DNA of 64,000 bases from contig NZ_FUEZ01000003.1 of assembly GCF_900157365.1 (NCBI RefSeq), positions 1,426,001 to 1,490,000 on the forward strand, read 5' to 3'. Below, piece by piece: positions 17,366 to 25,832 of this stretch. The notes under the pieces are model-generated. The model saw nothing but the letters and a program-made list of their open reading frames with translations, was not told the DNA's origin and did no database searches. The DNA is from Mycobacterium numidiamassiliense. Lineage in GTDB: Bacteria > Actinomycetota > Actinomycetes > Mycobacteriales > Mycobacteriaceae. Positions within the stretch are counted from its first letter, which is position 1. Each line of letters begins with the position of its first letter. Both the position numbers and the translations under genes were made by a program.

Positions 17366-19598
17366 CACCGGCGGCGGCCAACGCCTCGATTCTTGCGGGC
17401 ACGTGCTTGTGCCAGGGAGTGCCCGCGTAGGCGTCGCGCCACCGAGTCGAGGTGAGCATGTTGGGGGCGACCCCGGGGACGACGGTGTGCCCATCGGTGT
17501 CGGTGTAATCGAGCCCAAAACCGTTGGGCAGGGCCGCATGTCCGGGCAGCATCGTCTCGGTGATCTCAATGGTCGCCTCGGCGCTGCCGGCCGCGGTGGT
17601 GACGCGGGCCCGGCACCCATCGGCGAGCCCGAGCGCCTGGGCATCTTCGACGCTGACCCGCAGTGCGCCGTCGGCATCGCGTTTGCGCCACGTGGGGTCG
17701 CGGAAGATGTCGTTGGCGGTGTAGGCACGCCGCTCGCCCACCGACAGCACGATCGGCAATTCCGGCGTGGTCAGCTGAGCCGGCGCGCCGGCGAGGTCCC
17801 CTAGGTCGTTCAGCATTTCGGGAATCTCCAGCGCAATCTTGCGATCGGAGTGGCCGATCAACGCGAAATCGTCCTCGTAGTTGTGCGCGGTGAAGGTGAC
17901 TCCGGAGGGACTGTTCAGGATGGCGTCGAACAACGCGTCGCCGTCGGCGTGCCCGGCACGCCGGACCGCGTCGGGGTAGGTCAGCATGGTCTTCTGCGCG
18001 AGCCCCCACAACGCGGCTGCCCCGGCCAGGCCGTCGGGTAGTGTCGGCCCGAGCGTTTCGTAGAGAACATACGGAACAAGCCGTGCCACAGTCGGATTGG
18101 CCGCAGCCGCGGTGAAGAACGCCTCGGCGTACGCCTGACGACCCCGCTGCGCGGCCTCGCGCAGCGGCCCCAGGTCGGCGTCGTCGATCACGCCCAGAGC
18201 CCGCACCAGCCTCGCCCAGATCTCCGGTTCCGGCAGCGTGCCGGGCAGCGGCTCGAAGAGCGCACGCCGCAGGTGGAAGCCGTTGTGCGGGAATTCGAAA
18301 TTAAAGAAGGTGGCCTCCGGCTTCTCGAACTGCGATGCCGCGGGCAGCACGTAGTGTGCGAGGCGGGCGGTCTCCGTCATCGCGACATCGACAACCACCA
18401 TCAATTCCAGCGCTTGGAAGGCTTCCCGGCAGGCGGACGAATTGGCCAGGGAGTGAGCGGGATTGCTGCTTTCCACGATCATGGCCCGGAACCGGTCCGG
18501 GTGATCGGTCAGGATCTCTTCGGGAACGACATTGCTCGGTATCAACCCGGAGATAATGGGGGCACCGGTGACCGGTGTGCGGCCGGATACGGTGCCGAAC
18601 AGTGGTGCGAAGGTCGAATGCAGATGCTGTCCACCCTGTTTCGCGAAATTGCCGGTGAGGATCCACAGCAGCTTGTTCAGGTAGGAGCACAGGGTGCTGT
18701 TGGGCGCCTGCTGGATGCCCAGGTCTTCGAACACCGAGACGCTCGCGGCGGTGCCGATGCGCCGTGCCGCGGCTCGCAGCAGGCCCTCGTCCACTCCGCA
18801 ACGCTGGGCATACTCGCCGATCGGAACGTCGCGCAACGCGTCCCGGACGATGTCGACGCCGTGCACATGCGCAGCGAGAAACGCCTCGTTGCAAAGGTTT
18901 TCCTGGACGAGGACGGCGGCCAGGGCGGCCAGACACCACGCGTCGGTACCGGGCCGCACCCGCAGGTGGAAGTCAGACATCTTCGCGGTGTCGGTCAGCA
19001 CGGGATCGATGACGATCAGGGACCGGGCCGGGTCCTTGGCGATCTCGTTGAGCACCACCCGGGCGCGGGGAAAGCTCTGCGACATCCACGGGTTCTTGCC
19101 GACGAAGACGGACACTTCCGCGTGCTCGAATTCACCACGGGTGTGGCCGCCGTACAGCTGCGCATCGACCCAGGCTTCGCCGGTCTTCTCCTGCGCCAGC
19201 GCATTTGACCGGTAGCGCGCGCCCAGGGCCTTGAGGAATGCGCCGCTATAGGCCCCGCCCAGGTGATTGCCTTGCCCACCGCCGCCGTAATAGAAGACTT
19301 TGTCTCCGCCGTAGGTGTCTCGGATGTGCTTGAATCCCTCGGCGATCTCGATAATCGCGGTGTCCCAGTCGATCTCCTCGAAGGTCCCGTCGGCGCGGCG
19401 GCGCAGCGGAGTCCTCAGCCGGGCGCGGTTGTTTTGATAGTGGTCGAGCCGCAACGCCTTGTTGCACGTGTAGCCCTGCGACGCCGGGTGGTTCTTGTCG
19501 CCTCGGATGCGAGCCAGCCGGCGGTCTTCGACCTGGACGACGATGCCGCAGTTGCATTCGCAGAGAATGCATGCGGTGGACTGCCACTCAGCGGTCAT
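17349..19598 (-). CDS. molybdopterin oxidoreductase (DMSO-reductase family), Rv0197 homologue
   Basis: 749 residues from ATG 19598. The N-terminal [4Fe-4S] motif is C-x2-C-x3-C, visible as CILCECNCG, with the fourth Cys about 28 residues on (QGYTCNKALR). The bis-MGD domains follow: FYYGGGGQGNHLGG, EVSVFVGKNPWMSQSFPRAR and SLIVIDPVLTDTAKMSD. The C-terminal dinucleotide-binding domain includes LRVSVEDAQALGLADG and MLPGHAALPNGFGLDY. No Tat signal is visible, so it is probably cytoplasmic. The substrate cannot be read. Its start lies in an ATGA overlap with the TetR stop, so the two genes form one operon, presumably autoregulated by TetR. It converges on zmp1 with a 17-base overlap. Confidence 0.92.
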   Translation of the reverse strand: MTAEWQSTACILCECNCGIVVQVEDRRLARIRGDKNHPASQGYTCNKALRLDHYQNNRARLRTPLRRRADGTFEEIDWDTAIIEIAEGFKHIRDTYGGDKVFYYGGGGQGNHLGGAYSGAFLKALGARYRSNALAQEKTGEAWVDAQLYGGHTRGEFEHAEVSVFVGKNPWMSQSFPRARVVLNEIAKDPARSLIVIDPVLTDTAKMSDFHLRVRPGTDAWCLAALAAVLVQENLCNEAFLAAHVHGVDIVRDALRDVPIGEYAQRCGVDEGLLRAAARRIGTAASVSVFEDLGIQQAPNSTLCSYLNKLLWILTGNFAKQGGQHLHSTFAPLFGTVSGRTPVTGAPIISGLIPSNVVPEEILTDHPDRFRAMIVESSNPAHSLANSSACREAFQALELMVVVDVAMTETARLAHYVLPAASQFEKPEATFFNFEFPHNGFHLRRALFEPLPGTLPEPEIWARLVRALGVIDDADLGPLREAAQRGRQAYAEAFFTAAAANPTVARLVPYVLYETLGPTLPDGLAGAAALWGLAQKTMLTYPDAVRRAGHADGDALFDAILNSPSGVTFTAHNYEDDFALIGHSDRKIALEIPEMLNDLGDLAGAPAQLTTPELPIVLSVGERRAYTANDIFRDPTWRKRDADGALRVSVEDAQALGLADGCRARVTTAAGSAEATIEITETMLPGHAALPNGFGLDYTDTDGHTVVPGVAPNMLTSTRWRDAYAGTPWHKHVPARIEALAAAGVSSRS

Positions 19599-20185
19599 CG
19601 CGGGGATTCCTTTCCGATTCGGCACGCCAGGACGCTGTTGCGTAGCTGGCGGTGGACGGCATCCAGGGGCGTGACGTCGCGCCGCACCCGGGCAAGCACG
19701 ATGGCGCCCTCGATGGCCGCGGTAGCGAACACCGCCAATTCGGTGGCGTCGGCGGCCGCGACGCCGTCGGCGATGAAGCGCTGTGCAAGCAGATCGGTCC
19801 AGCGGTCGAACACCGCGGCGGCCCGCTCGGTCACCGGGTCTATCCGCTCGCGGTCCTCCTCGGAACCCGATTCGACGGAGACGGCCACGACAGGACAGCC
19901 CGCGCGGAAATCGGTGTCCAGCAATTGACGCCGGTACTTCTCGACCAGGGTGTCCAGCAGTTCGAGGCCGCTCTGGGCCTCGGCGATGATGGCGCCCACG
20001 TGATGGCCCGCGTAGTCGACCGCCTCGCACAGCAGCTGGGTTCGCCCACCCGGGAAGTAGTGGTAGGCCGATCCGCGCGGCGCGCCACTGTGCGCCAGCA
20101 CGTCGGAAATCGCGGTGGCGTGTGCACCCCGCTCCCGGATCAACAGCGCAGCGGAAACGACCATCCGCTCGCGTGGACTTCGCAT
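19595..20185 (-). CDS. TetR family repressor, Rv0196 homologue
   Basis: 196 residues. The N-terminal helix-turn-helix spans about residues 18-45, with AISDVLAHSGAPRGSAYHYFPGG, a close match to the TetR consensus in which the recognition helix ends YHYFxxK. The C-terminal ligand domain contains LDTLVEKYRRQLLDTDFRAG and Cys in AGCPVVAVS, as in the YxaF/LmrA-like group. It overlaps the oxidoreductase ATG by 4 bases. A perfect 7-base inverted repeat 34 bases upstream is the obvious operator. Its ligand is unknown; by operon logic it should relate to the oxidoreductase substrate. Confidence 0.92.
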   Translation of the reverse strand: MRSPRERMVVSAALLIRERGAHATAISDVLAHSGAPRGSAYHYFPGGRTQLLCEAVDYAGHHVGAIIAEAQSGLELLDTLVEKYRRQLLDTDFRAGCPVVAVSVESGSEEDRERIDPVTERAAAVFDRWTDLLAQRFIADGVAAADATELAVFATAAIEGAIVLARVRRDVTPLDAVHRQLRNSVLACRIGKESPR

Positions 20186-20218
20186 CGCCGCTCCATCAAC
20201 CAGGCCGCCTCAACAGGA

Positions 20219-20238
20219 TATGTATGATGCTATACATA
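20219..20238. promoter_or_regulatory. TetR operator, perfect inverted repeat
   Basis: TATGTAT, 6-base spacer, ATACATA. The arms are exact complements and are AT-rich within GC-rich DNA. The site starts 34 bases upstream of the tetR ATG (20185), where an autoregulatory operator would be expected. Confidence 0.7.
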
Positions 20239-20282
20239 ATCCGCGCGCGCGCGAAAGAGCAGTCGTCTTTCGGGATCTGGAT

Positions 20283-21263
20283 TTAGTTGGTTATCCAGTC
20301 GCTGGAGCCGTCGTTCTTCTTGTAGTTCCCGCCGGTTGAGTTCTTCACGATGATGGGATCGCCCGTACCGAAGTTGTCGAAGAACCACTTTGCGTTGCTC
20401 GGGCTGATGTTGATGCAGCCATGGCTGACGTCGCGCTTGCCCTGGTCATCCACCGACCACGGGGCGCTGTGCACGAAGTCGCCGACGTTGTCGAACCGGA
20501 CGGCCAGCTCGACGGTCACCTTGTAGCCGTAGGTCGAGTTGACCGGGACCCCGTAGGTGGACGAGTCCATCACCACCGAGGGCATCTTCTCTTGCACGTA
20601 GTACGTGCCGTTGGGGGTTTGGTGGTTGCCGGACGTCATGCCCATCGACATCGGGATGGTCTTCTCCAGCGTGCCGTTTCGCGTGACGGTGAGCTGGTGT
20701 GTGGAGTCGTCGGCCGTGGCGATCAGCTGGTCCCCGGTCCGGAAGCTCGACTTGGTGCCGCCCGCGTCGATGTTCACCGCGGTGTTGGCGGGCCAGAAGT
20801 TCAGCGGGCGCCAGCGCAGCTGGGTCGGGGTCATCCAGTAGAACTTGCCCGGCACCGGCGGGATCGACGACACATGGACGGCGGCCTGGGCCGCGCCGGC
20901 GTCATCGACATGCCCGGGGAAATTGATGATGATCGGCTGCGCGACCCCCACCATCGAGCCGGTTTTCGGCACGAACGAGGGCGTCCCGAACGGCGCCGGT
21001 CCGGTGAAGGGTGTCGGGTCCTGCCCGTCGGCGCTACCCATCGGCATGCCCAGTGGGTCGGGCCCGGGTGGTGGCAACCCCGGCATGGGCGGCAGCCCCG
21101 GGATTTGGAAAGGCGGGGGCGGAGGCGGCGGTGCGGCGACGCCCGGATCGCCGGGGACCGGGTCCGGATCCGCCAGGGCGGTACCGGTGCTCAGTACCAG
21201 CAGAGCCGCGAATCCGGCCGCGCTCAGAGCCGCGAAGAGATTTCCCCTCGTCCAGCCCGCCAT
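20283..21263 (-). CDS. L,D-transpeptidase (YkuD), Rv0192 homologue (LdtMt4-type)
   Basis: 326 residues from ATG 21263, chosen because GGAGG lies seven bases upstream; an ATG two codons earlier is too close to it. A signal peptide ([22 protein letters not shown], then DP) directs export. A Pro-rich linker of about 60 residues follows, then an Ig-like domain with [17 protein letters not shown], and the catalytic YkuD domain. The active site reads [12 protein letters not shown], with nucleophile C283 and the HGxxN signature. It forms 3-3 crosslinks or anchors proteins on peptidoglycan and is the target type for carbapenems. No lipobox is seen. In M. tuberculosis several genes (Rv0193c to Rv0195) separate it from the tetR homologue; they are absent here. 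Confidence 0.92.
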   Translation of the reverse strand: MAGWTRGNLFAALSAAGFAALLVLSTGTALADPDPVPGDPGVAAPPPPPPPFQIPGLPPMPGLPPPGPDPLGMPMGSADGQDPTPFTGPAPFGTPSFVPKTGSMVGVAQPIIINFPGHVDDAGAAQAAVHVSSIPPVPGKFYWMTPTQLRWRPLNFWPANTAVNIDAGGTKSSFRTGDQLIATADDSTHQLTVTRNGTLEKTIPMSMGMTSGNHQTPNGTYYVQEKMPSVVMDSSTYGVPVNSTYGYKVTVELAVRFDNVGDFVHSAPWSVDDQGKRDVSHGCINISPSNAKWFFDNFGTGDPIIVKNSTGGNYKKNDGSSDWITN

Positions 21264-21378
21264 ATCCATACCTCCAGTCAGGGTCTGACCCAGTGTCCCA
21301 TAGGACCGCATCCAGCTACCTAATCCGCAGCTGGCACTACCCCACTGAATCGCCCGATTGGCGTGGTTGACCGCCGAA

Positions 21379-22683
21379 CTATGAATCGCGTGAGCGTCGC
21401 GGAGCAACCTCGAGCAGCTGCTTGTTGGCCGCGATACCGGCCAGTGCGAGAGCCATCAGGCCCGCCGAAGCGGTCAGCATCATCGCCACGCTGTGCTCGT
21501 ACAACAAGCCACCCGCCAGCGAACCGGCCATGATGCCCACCTGGAACGCCGTCACGTAGAGACCGGACGCCCCGTCTGGGTCATCGGCCCCATTGCGCAT
21601 CGCGGCGGATTGCATCATCGGCGACACCGCGGTCGCCATCGCGCCCCAGAGCACGATCGCGCCGGTCCCGATCAGCACGGTCACCGCATGGGTGTGCCCG
21701 TGAAACGCCATCGCGGTCAGCACGACGAACGGCGCCGTCAGACCCGCCATGCAGAGCAGGATGGCGCCGCGGGGCCGGTGGTCCGACGGCCGCGCCATCA
21801 GCGGCACCGCCAGCAGACCCGCCACCCCGTAAGCGGCAAGCAACCACGCCTGATTCGCCCCGCGCACGCCGACCACGTCGCGGATGATCACCACGATGTA
21901 GGTGTAGGAGACGAAGTGGCCGGTAACCGCGATCATGGCCAGCACGCTCACGGTGATCAGCCGGCCGTTGCGGTGATGACGTGACCGCGGACCGACGCAG
22001 GCCAGCTGGTCCTCGGTGAGAATCATCTCGGGCAACAGCAGCCGGGCAGCGACCGTGACCACAACCGCGGCCACCGTCACGCACACCGCCGCCAGCCGCC
22101 AACCCCACATCAGGCTCATGGCCGCGGTCAGCGGGCTGCCCACCACCAGCGCCAGGCTGGTGCCGAGGTAGATCGACGTCGTGGCGCGCCCGGCATGGCT
22201 GGCCGGCACGAGCCGGGTGGCGATCGGGGCGATCACGGCCCAGAGCAGGCCGTGGGTGACCGCGCAGAGCACCCGCCCCGCGGCAAGCACCGCGAAATTA
22301 GGTGCCAGTGCCGAGATGACCTGAGAGACCGTCAGGCAGGTCAGGCTGAGCATCAACGCCCGCCGGCGCGGCCAGTGCGCGGTCCAGCGCACCAGCGGAA
22401 CCGTCGTCAACGCCGCCACCAGGGCGTACCAGGCCAACAGGGTCCCCACGGTGACGACACTGACGTGCAGGTCGCGGGAGATCGCGGACAGCGCGCCGAC
22501 CGGCAGGAGCTCGGCCGTCACATAGGTGAAGGCCGCGGCAGCCAGCACCGCCAGCTGCGCGGCGACCCGTGGGGTCCACGTTCGCGCGGTAGCGGCGGCG
22601 GTTCGGGTTTCGGCAATCATGGCGTCGGTGTCGGCCGGGCTTCCCAATTCTTGTTCTTGGGTTGTCGTGCCTAATGCGATCAC
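21379..22683 (-). CDS. MFS efflux transporter, Rv0191 homologue
   Basis: A 434-residue protein from GTG 22683 with twelve TMs, DHA1 sugar-efflux/chloramphenicol-resistance type. TM1 is [20 protein letters not shown], containing the ELLPVG motif typical of this family. The loop 2-3 region has [16 protein letters not shown]5 motif C is [16 protein letters not shown]. An in-frame ATG at 22620 gives 413 residues, the length I recall for Rv0191. A TACCGT hexamer eight bases before the GTG could support a near-leaderless transcript. It lies 88 bases downstream of ricR on the same strand, so it may be partly copper-regulated. Confidence 0.9.
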   Translation of the reverse strand: MIALGTTTQEQELGSPADTDAMIAETRTAAATARTWTPRVAAQLAVLAAAAFTYVTAELLPVGALSAISRDLHVSVVTVGTLLAWYALVAALTTVPLVRWTAHWPRRRALMLSLTCLTVSQVISALAPNFAVLAAGRVLCAVTHGLLWAVIAPIATRLVPASHAGRATTSIYLGTSLALVVGSPLTAAMSLMWGWRLAAVCVTVAAVVVTVAARLLLPEMILTEDQLACVGPRSRHHRNGRLITVSVLAMIAVTGHFVSYTYIVVIIRDVVGVRGANQAWLLAAYGVAGLLAVPLMARPSDHRPRGAILLCMAGLTAPFVVLTAMAFHGHTHAVTVLIGTGAIVLWGAMATAVSPMMQSAAMRNGADDPDGASGLYVTAFQVGIMAGSLAGGLLYEHSVAMMLTASAGLMALALAGIAANKQLLEVAPRRSRDS

Positions 22684-22771
22684 ACTGCCTTACGGTACGC
22701 ACCGCGACAACGGGTGCACCCCAGTTAGCTGGCCGAAACGCATCACAACTGCATCACCGGTGCATCACCGG

Positions 22772-23074
22772 TCAGGAACGAACCAGACGCGCGATGGCGG
22801 CCGACGCTTCGGCCAGCTTGGCTTGAGCCCTTTCCGGGGCCTCCGGCCCCTCCTCGGCCACCGCGCGGGCGACGCAGTGACCCAGGTGCTCGTCAAGCAG
22901 GTTGAGCGCCACCGACCGCAGGGCGCTATTGACCGCGCTGATCTGTGTCAGGACGTCGATGCAGTACTTGTCTTCGTCGATCATTTTGGCGATGCCACGC
23001 ACCTGGCCCTCGATGCGCCGCAGTCGCTTGGCGTAGTTGTCCTTCTGCTGCGAATATCCGTGCGCAGTCGTCAT
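22772..23074 (-). CDS. ricR: copper-sensing repressor RicR (CsoR family)
   Basis: A 100-residue helical repressor that releases DNA when it binds Cu(I). Start ATG 23074 gives [10 protein letters not shown], matching M. tuberculosis RicR (Rv0190). The dimer-forming helix [19 protein letters not shown] is the CsoR-family signature. The Cu(I) ligands C38 (KYCID), H63 and C67 (DEHLGHC) are all present. RicR controls itself, mymT and other copper genes. An exact RicR box lies 66 bases upstream, and another precedes mymT 2.5 kb away. A longer in-frame extension to 23485 is a shadow over ilvD. Confidence 0.96.
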   Translation of the reverse strand: MTTAHGYSQQKDNYAKRLRRIEGQVRGIAKMIDEDKYCIDVLTQISAVNSALRSVALNLLDEHLGHCVARAVAEEGPEAPERAQAKLAEASAAIARLVRS

Positions 23075-23139
23075 CTGGCTCTTCAGCCCCTCCCAGTACG
23101 CTCCCGACGCGGACGCTGCCCATCCGGCACCCCGAACGA

Positions 23140-23154
23140 TACCCCAATGGGGTA
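23140..23154. promoter_or_regulatory. ricR: RicR operator between ricR and ilvD
   Basis: TACCC, five bases (CAATG), GGGTA; the palindrome extends to ATACCCC/GGGGTAT (23139-23155). This is the RicR motif TACCC-N5-GGGTA. It lies 66 bases from the ricR ATG and 46 from the ilvD ATG, so it could affect both promoters. Confidence 0.85.
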
Positions 23155-23200
23155 TGACCCCGCTGAGTTGCAGCGCGGTTGGCCAGCGCATACTTGCAGG

Positions 23201-24895
23201 ATGGCCACACCCGACATCAAACCCCGCAGTCGCGACGTCACCGACGGTCTCGAGAAGACCGCCGCCCGCGGGATGTTGCGCGCGGTAGGCATGGACGACG
23301 AGGACTTCGCCAAGCCGCAGATCGGGGTGGCGTCGTCGTGGAACGAGATCACCCCGTGCAACCTCTCGCTGGACCGGCTGGCCAAGGCGGTCAAGGAGGG
23401 CGTCTTCTCCGCCGGCGGCTACCCGCTGGAGTTCGGCACCATCTCGGTCTCCGACGGCATCTCGATGGGACACGAGGGGATGCACTTCTCGCTGGTGTCC
23501 CGCGAGGTGATCGCGGACAGCGTCGAGACCGTGATGATGGCCGAGCGCCTCGACGGGTCCGTGCTGTTGGCCGGCTGCGACAAATCGCTACCCGGAATGT
23601 TGATGGCCGCCGCACGCCTCGACCTGGCGGCCGTGTTTCTCTACGCGGGTTCGATCCTGCCCGGGTTGGCGAAGATGTCCGACGGCAGCGAACGCGAGGT
23701 CACGATCATCGACGCGTTCGAAGCGGTCGGGGCGTGCGCGCGCGGTTTGATGTCGCGCGCGGACGTGGACGCCATCGAGCGTGCGATCTGTCCCGGTGAG
23801 GGCGCCTGCGGCGGCATGTACACCGCCAACACGATGGCCAGTGCCGCGGAAGCACTGGGCATGTCGCTGCCGGGCAGCGCGGCACCGCCGGCCACCGACC
23901 GCCGCCGCGACGGGTTCGCCCGGCGCAGCGGTCAGGCCGTCATCGAGTTGCTGCGCCGCGGCATCACCGCGCGCGACATCCTCACCAAGGAGGCATTCGA
24001 GAACGCCATCGCGGTGGTCATGGCGTTCGGCGGATCGACCAACGCGGTGCTGCACCTGCTTGCCATCGCACATGAGGCCGAGGTGGCGCTCACGCTCGAC
24101 GACTTCAGCCGGATCGGGTCCAAGGTCCCACATCTGGCCGACGTCAAACCCTTTGGCCGCCATGTGATGTCGCACGTCGACCACGTCGGCGGCGTGCCGG
24201 TGGTGATGAAGGCCCTGCTGGACGCCGGCCTGCTGCACGGCGACTGCTTGACGGTGACCGGCGCGACCGTGGCCGAGAACCTGGCCGCCATCGCACCGCC
24301 GGACCCCGACGGCAAGGTGCTGCGCGCCCTCGATCACCCGATCCACGCGACCGGTGGGATCACCATTCTGCGCGGGTCGCTCGCGCCTGACGGCGCAGTG
24401 GTCAAGTCCGCCGGTTTCGACTCCGACGTGTTCGAAGGCACCGCAAGGGTTTTCGACGGCGAACGCGCCGCGCTGGACGCCCTCGAGGACGGCACCATCA
24501 CCAAGGGCGACGCCGTGGTGATCCGCTACGAGGGCCCCAAGGGCGGGCCCGGAATGCGCGAAATGCTGGCCATCACCGGCGCGATCAAGGGCGCCGGGCT
24601 GGGCAAGGACGTACTGCTGCTGACCGACGGCCGCTTCTCCGGCGGAACCACCGGACTGTGCGTGGGGCACATCGCGCCGGAGGCGGTCGACGCCGGACCC
24701 ATCGCCTTCCTGCGCGACGGCGACCGGATCCGGCTCGACGTCAAGGGTGCGACGCTGGACGTCCTGACCGATCCGGGCGAATTCGACGCCCGGCGAGAGG
24801 GTTTCGCACCGCCCCCGCCGCGCTACACCACCGGCGTGCTGGCCAAGTACGTCAAGCTGGTCAGCTCGGCGGCGATCGGCGCGGTCTGCGGCTAG
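23201..24895 (+). CDS. ilvD: dihydroxyacid dehydratase
   Basis: IlvD dehydrates 2,3-dihydroxy-isovalerate and the isoleucine-pathway analogue in branched-chain amino acid synthesis. 564 residues from ATG 23201 ([10 protein letters not shown]). Fe-S ligands are C53 ([10 protein letters not shown]), C126 ([12 protein letters not shown]) and C203 ([14 protein letters not shown]), the last two being the IlvD/Edd signatures. The second signature is near [18 protein letters not shown]. The product is cytoplasmic. It is divergent from ricR across the RicR box. An in-frame extension to 22526 crosses ricR and is rejected. The Rv0188 membrane gene found downstream in M. tuberculosis is missing here. 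Confidence 0.96.
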   Translation: MATPDIKPRSRDVTDGLEKTAARGMLRAVGMDDEDFAKPQIGVASSWNEITPCNLSLDRLAKAVKEGVFSAGGYPLEFGTISVSDGISMGHEGMHFSLVSREVIADSVETVMMAERLDGSVLLAGCDKSLPGMLMAAARLDLAAVFLYAGSILPGLAKMSDGSEREVTIIDAFEAVGACARGLMSRADVDAIERAICPGEGACGGMYTANTMASAAEALGMSLPGSAAPPATDRRRDGFARRSGQAVIELLRRGITARDILTKEAFENAIAVVMAFGGSTNAVLHLLAIAHEAEVALTLDDFSRIGSKVPHLADVKPFGRHVMSHVDHVGGVPVVMKALLDAGLLHGDCLTVTGATVAENLAAIAPPDPDGKVLRALDHPIHATGGITILRGSLAPDGAVVKSAGFDSDVFEGTARVFDGERAALDALEDGTITKGDAVVIRYEGPKGGPGMREMLAITGAIKGAGLGKDVLLLTDGRFSGGTTGLCVGHIAPEAVDAGPIAFLRDGDRIRLDVKGATLDVLTDPGEFDARREGFAPPPPRYTTGVLAKYVKLVSSAAIGAVCG

Positions 24896-24907
24896 CGCTT
24901 CGATAGG

Positions 24908-25561
24908 CTACTTCACCGTCGCGAAGGCGAAGCCGTCCCAGTCCTTGGCTCCGACCGTCTGAATCACCGCGGTGTCCAGCCGTGGGTGCTCGCCCATCAG
25001 CTTGAGCGTCTGCTGCACGGCACGTGCGGCATCGTTGTCGGCGGTGAGCACACCGCCTTGGCGAACGACGTTGTCCAACACGATCACTGAGCCCGGACGG
25101 GCCAGCTTGATCGCCCATTCCAGGTAGGCGGGGTAATTGTCCTTGTCGGCGTCGATGAACACCAGGTCGAAGGGGCCACCGGTCACTTTCGGCAAGGCGT
25201 CCAGCGCGGCACCGACCACCACCTGCACCCGGTCGGCGACGCCCGCCCGCTGCAGGTTCACCCGCGCGACCTCGGCGTGCTTGGGCTCGTATTCCAGCGT
25301 CACCACCCGACCCTGCGGCCCGACCCCGCGGGCCAGCCAAATGGTGCTGAAGCCACCCAGGGTGCCGAGCTCGAGAACACGCCGCGCCTGAATCGCACCG
25401 GCCAACAGCGACAGGAACTTTCCCTGCTGGGCCGATACCGCGATGTGGGGCAGCCCGGCGGCATCGCTGGACTCGAGCGCGGCGGACAGGGCCGGGTCGT
25501 CGGCGATCAGGGTGGCGTCCAGGAACGCATCGACATCTTCGGGAGTCGTTGTCTGGGTCAT
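24908..25561 (-). CDS. SAM-dependent O-methyltransferase, Rv0187 homologue
   Basis: 217 residues of the catechol/caffeoyl-CoA-type O-methyltransferase family (Methyltransf_3). Visible motifs are the SAM loop VLELGTLGGFSTIWLARG, the acidic strand VVTLEYEPKHAEVARVN, and the metal-binding segment DLVFIDADKDNYPAYLEWA. The metal-binding Asp is in DADKDN, with a further Asp-Asn in VLDNVVRQG. It probably methylates a small catechol-like acceptor with Mg2+. ATG 25561 is used. It is divergent from mymT across the copper promoter and convergent with ilvD with a 12-base gap. Confidence 0.92.
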   Translation of the reverse strand: MTQTTTPEDVDAFLDATLIADDPALSAALESSDAAGLPHIAVSAQQGKFLSLLAGAIQARRVLELGTLGGFSTIWLARGVGPQGRVVTLEYEPKHAEVARVNLQRAGVADRVQVVVGAALDALPKVTGGPFDLVFIDADKDNYPAYLEWAIKLARPGSVIVLDNVVRQGGVLTADNDAARAVQQTLKLMGEHPRLDTAVIQTVGAKDWDGFAFATVK

Positions 25562-25604
25562 GCCGTCAACGCTACCGCCCGACCGATGAGACGCGGCAGG
25601 CCTA

Positions 25605-25632
25605 TTTACCGTGTACCCCTATAGGGTATACA
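25605..25632 (+). promoter_or_regulatory. mymT: mymT promoter with embedded RicR box
   Basis: TTTACC (25605-25610) and TATACA (25627-25632) make a -35/-10 pair with a 16-base spacer. The exact RicR box TACCC-CTATA-GGGTA occupies 25614-25628, filling the spacer and overlapping the -10. Bound RicR would block RNA polymerase directly. Confidence 0.75.
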
Positions 25633-25685
25633 TTGAGCTTCCCAGTGGGATCACCGGAATCCCCAACAAGATAAGGATGATTCAC

Positions 25686-25832
25686 ATGGCGGACTACGCA
25701 GCGGGAACCTTGTTGACCTGCGGGCACGGCGGCTGTGGCTGTCGCGTTCGGATCGAAGCCGAGTGTCATTGCAGCGGCGCGGGCGAACCATACCGATGCA
25801 CCTGCGGCGACGAAATGGTGCCGGTCAGCTGA
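25686..25832 (+). CDS. mymT: copper metallothionein MymT
   Basis: A 48-residue Cys-rich protein that sequesters Cu(I) in the cytosol. Seven Cys fall in three clusters: [14 protein letters not shown] and RCTCGDE, matching the M. tuberculosis 53-residue MymT almost residue for residue in this part. Start ATG 25686 (MADYAAG) has AAGG about nine bases upstream. An in-frame ATG at 25677 overlaps that Shine-Dalgarno and is less likely. Transcription is controlled by the RicR box 58 bases upstream. Its last 8 bases overlap the convergent bglS gene. Confidence 0.95.
   Translation: MADYAAGTLLTCGHGGCGCRVRIEAECHCSGAGEPYRCTCGDEMVPVS

Noticed and set aside
19599..20030. N-terminal extension of the molybdopterin oxidoreductase
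   Set aside because: It overlaps the tetR gene; the [4Fe-4S] motif begins a few residues after ATG 19598.
22526..23200. 225-codon N-terminal extension of ilvD
   Set aside because: It crosses the ricR gene and the RicR box; IlvD homology starts at 23201.
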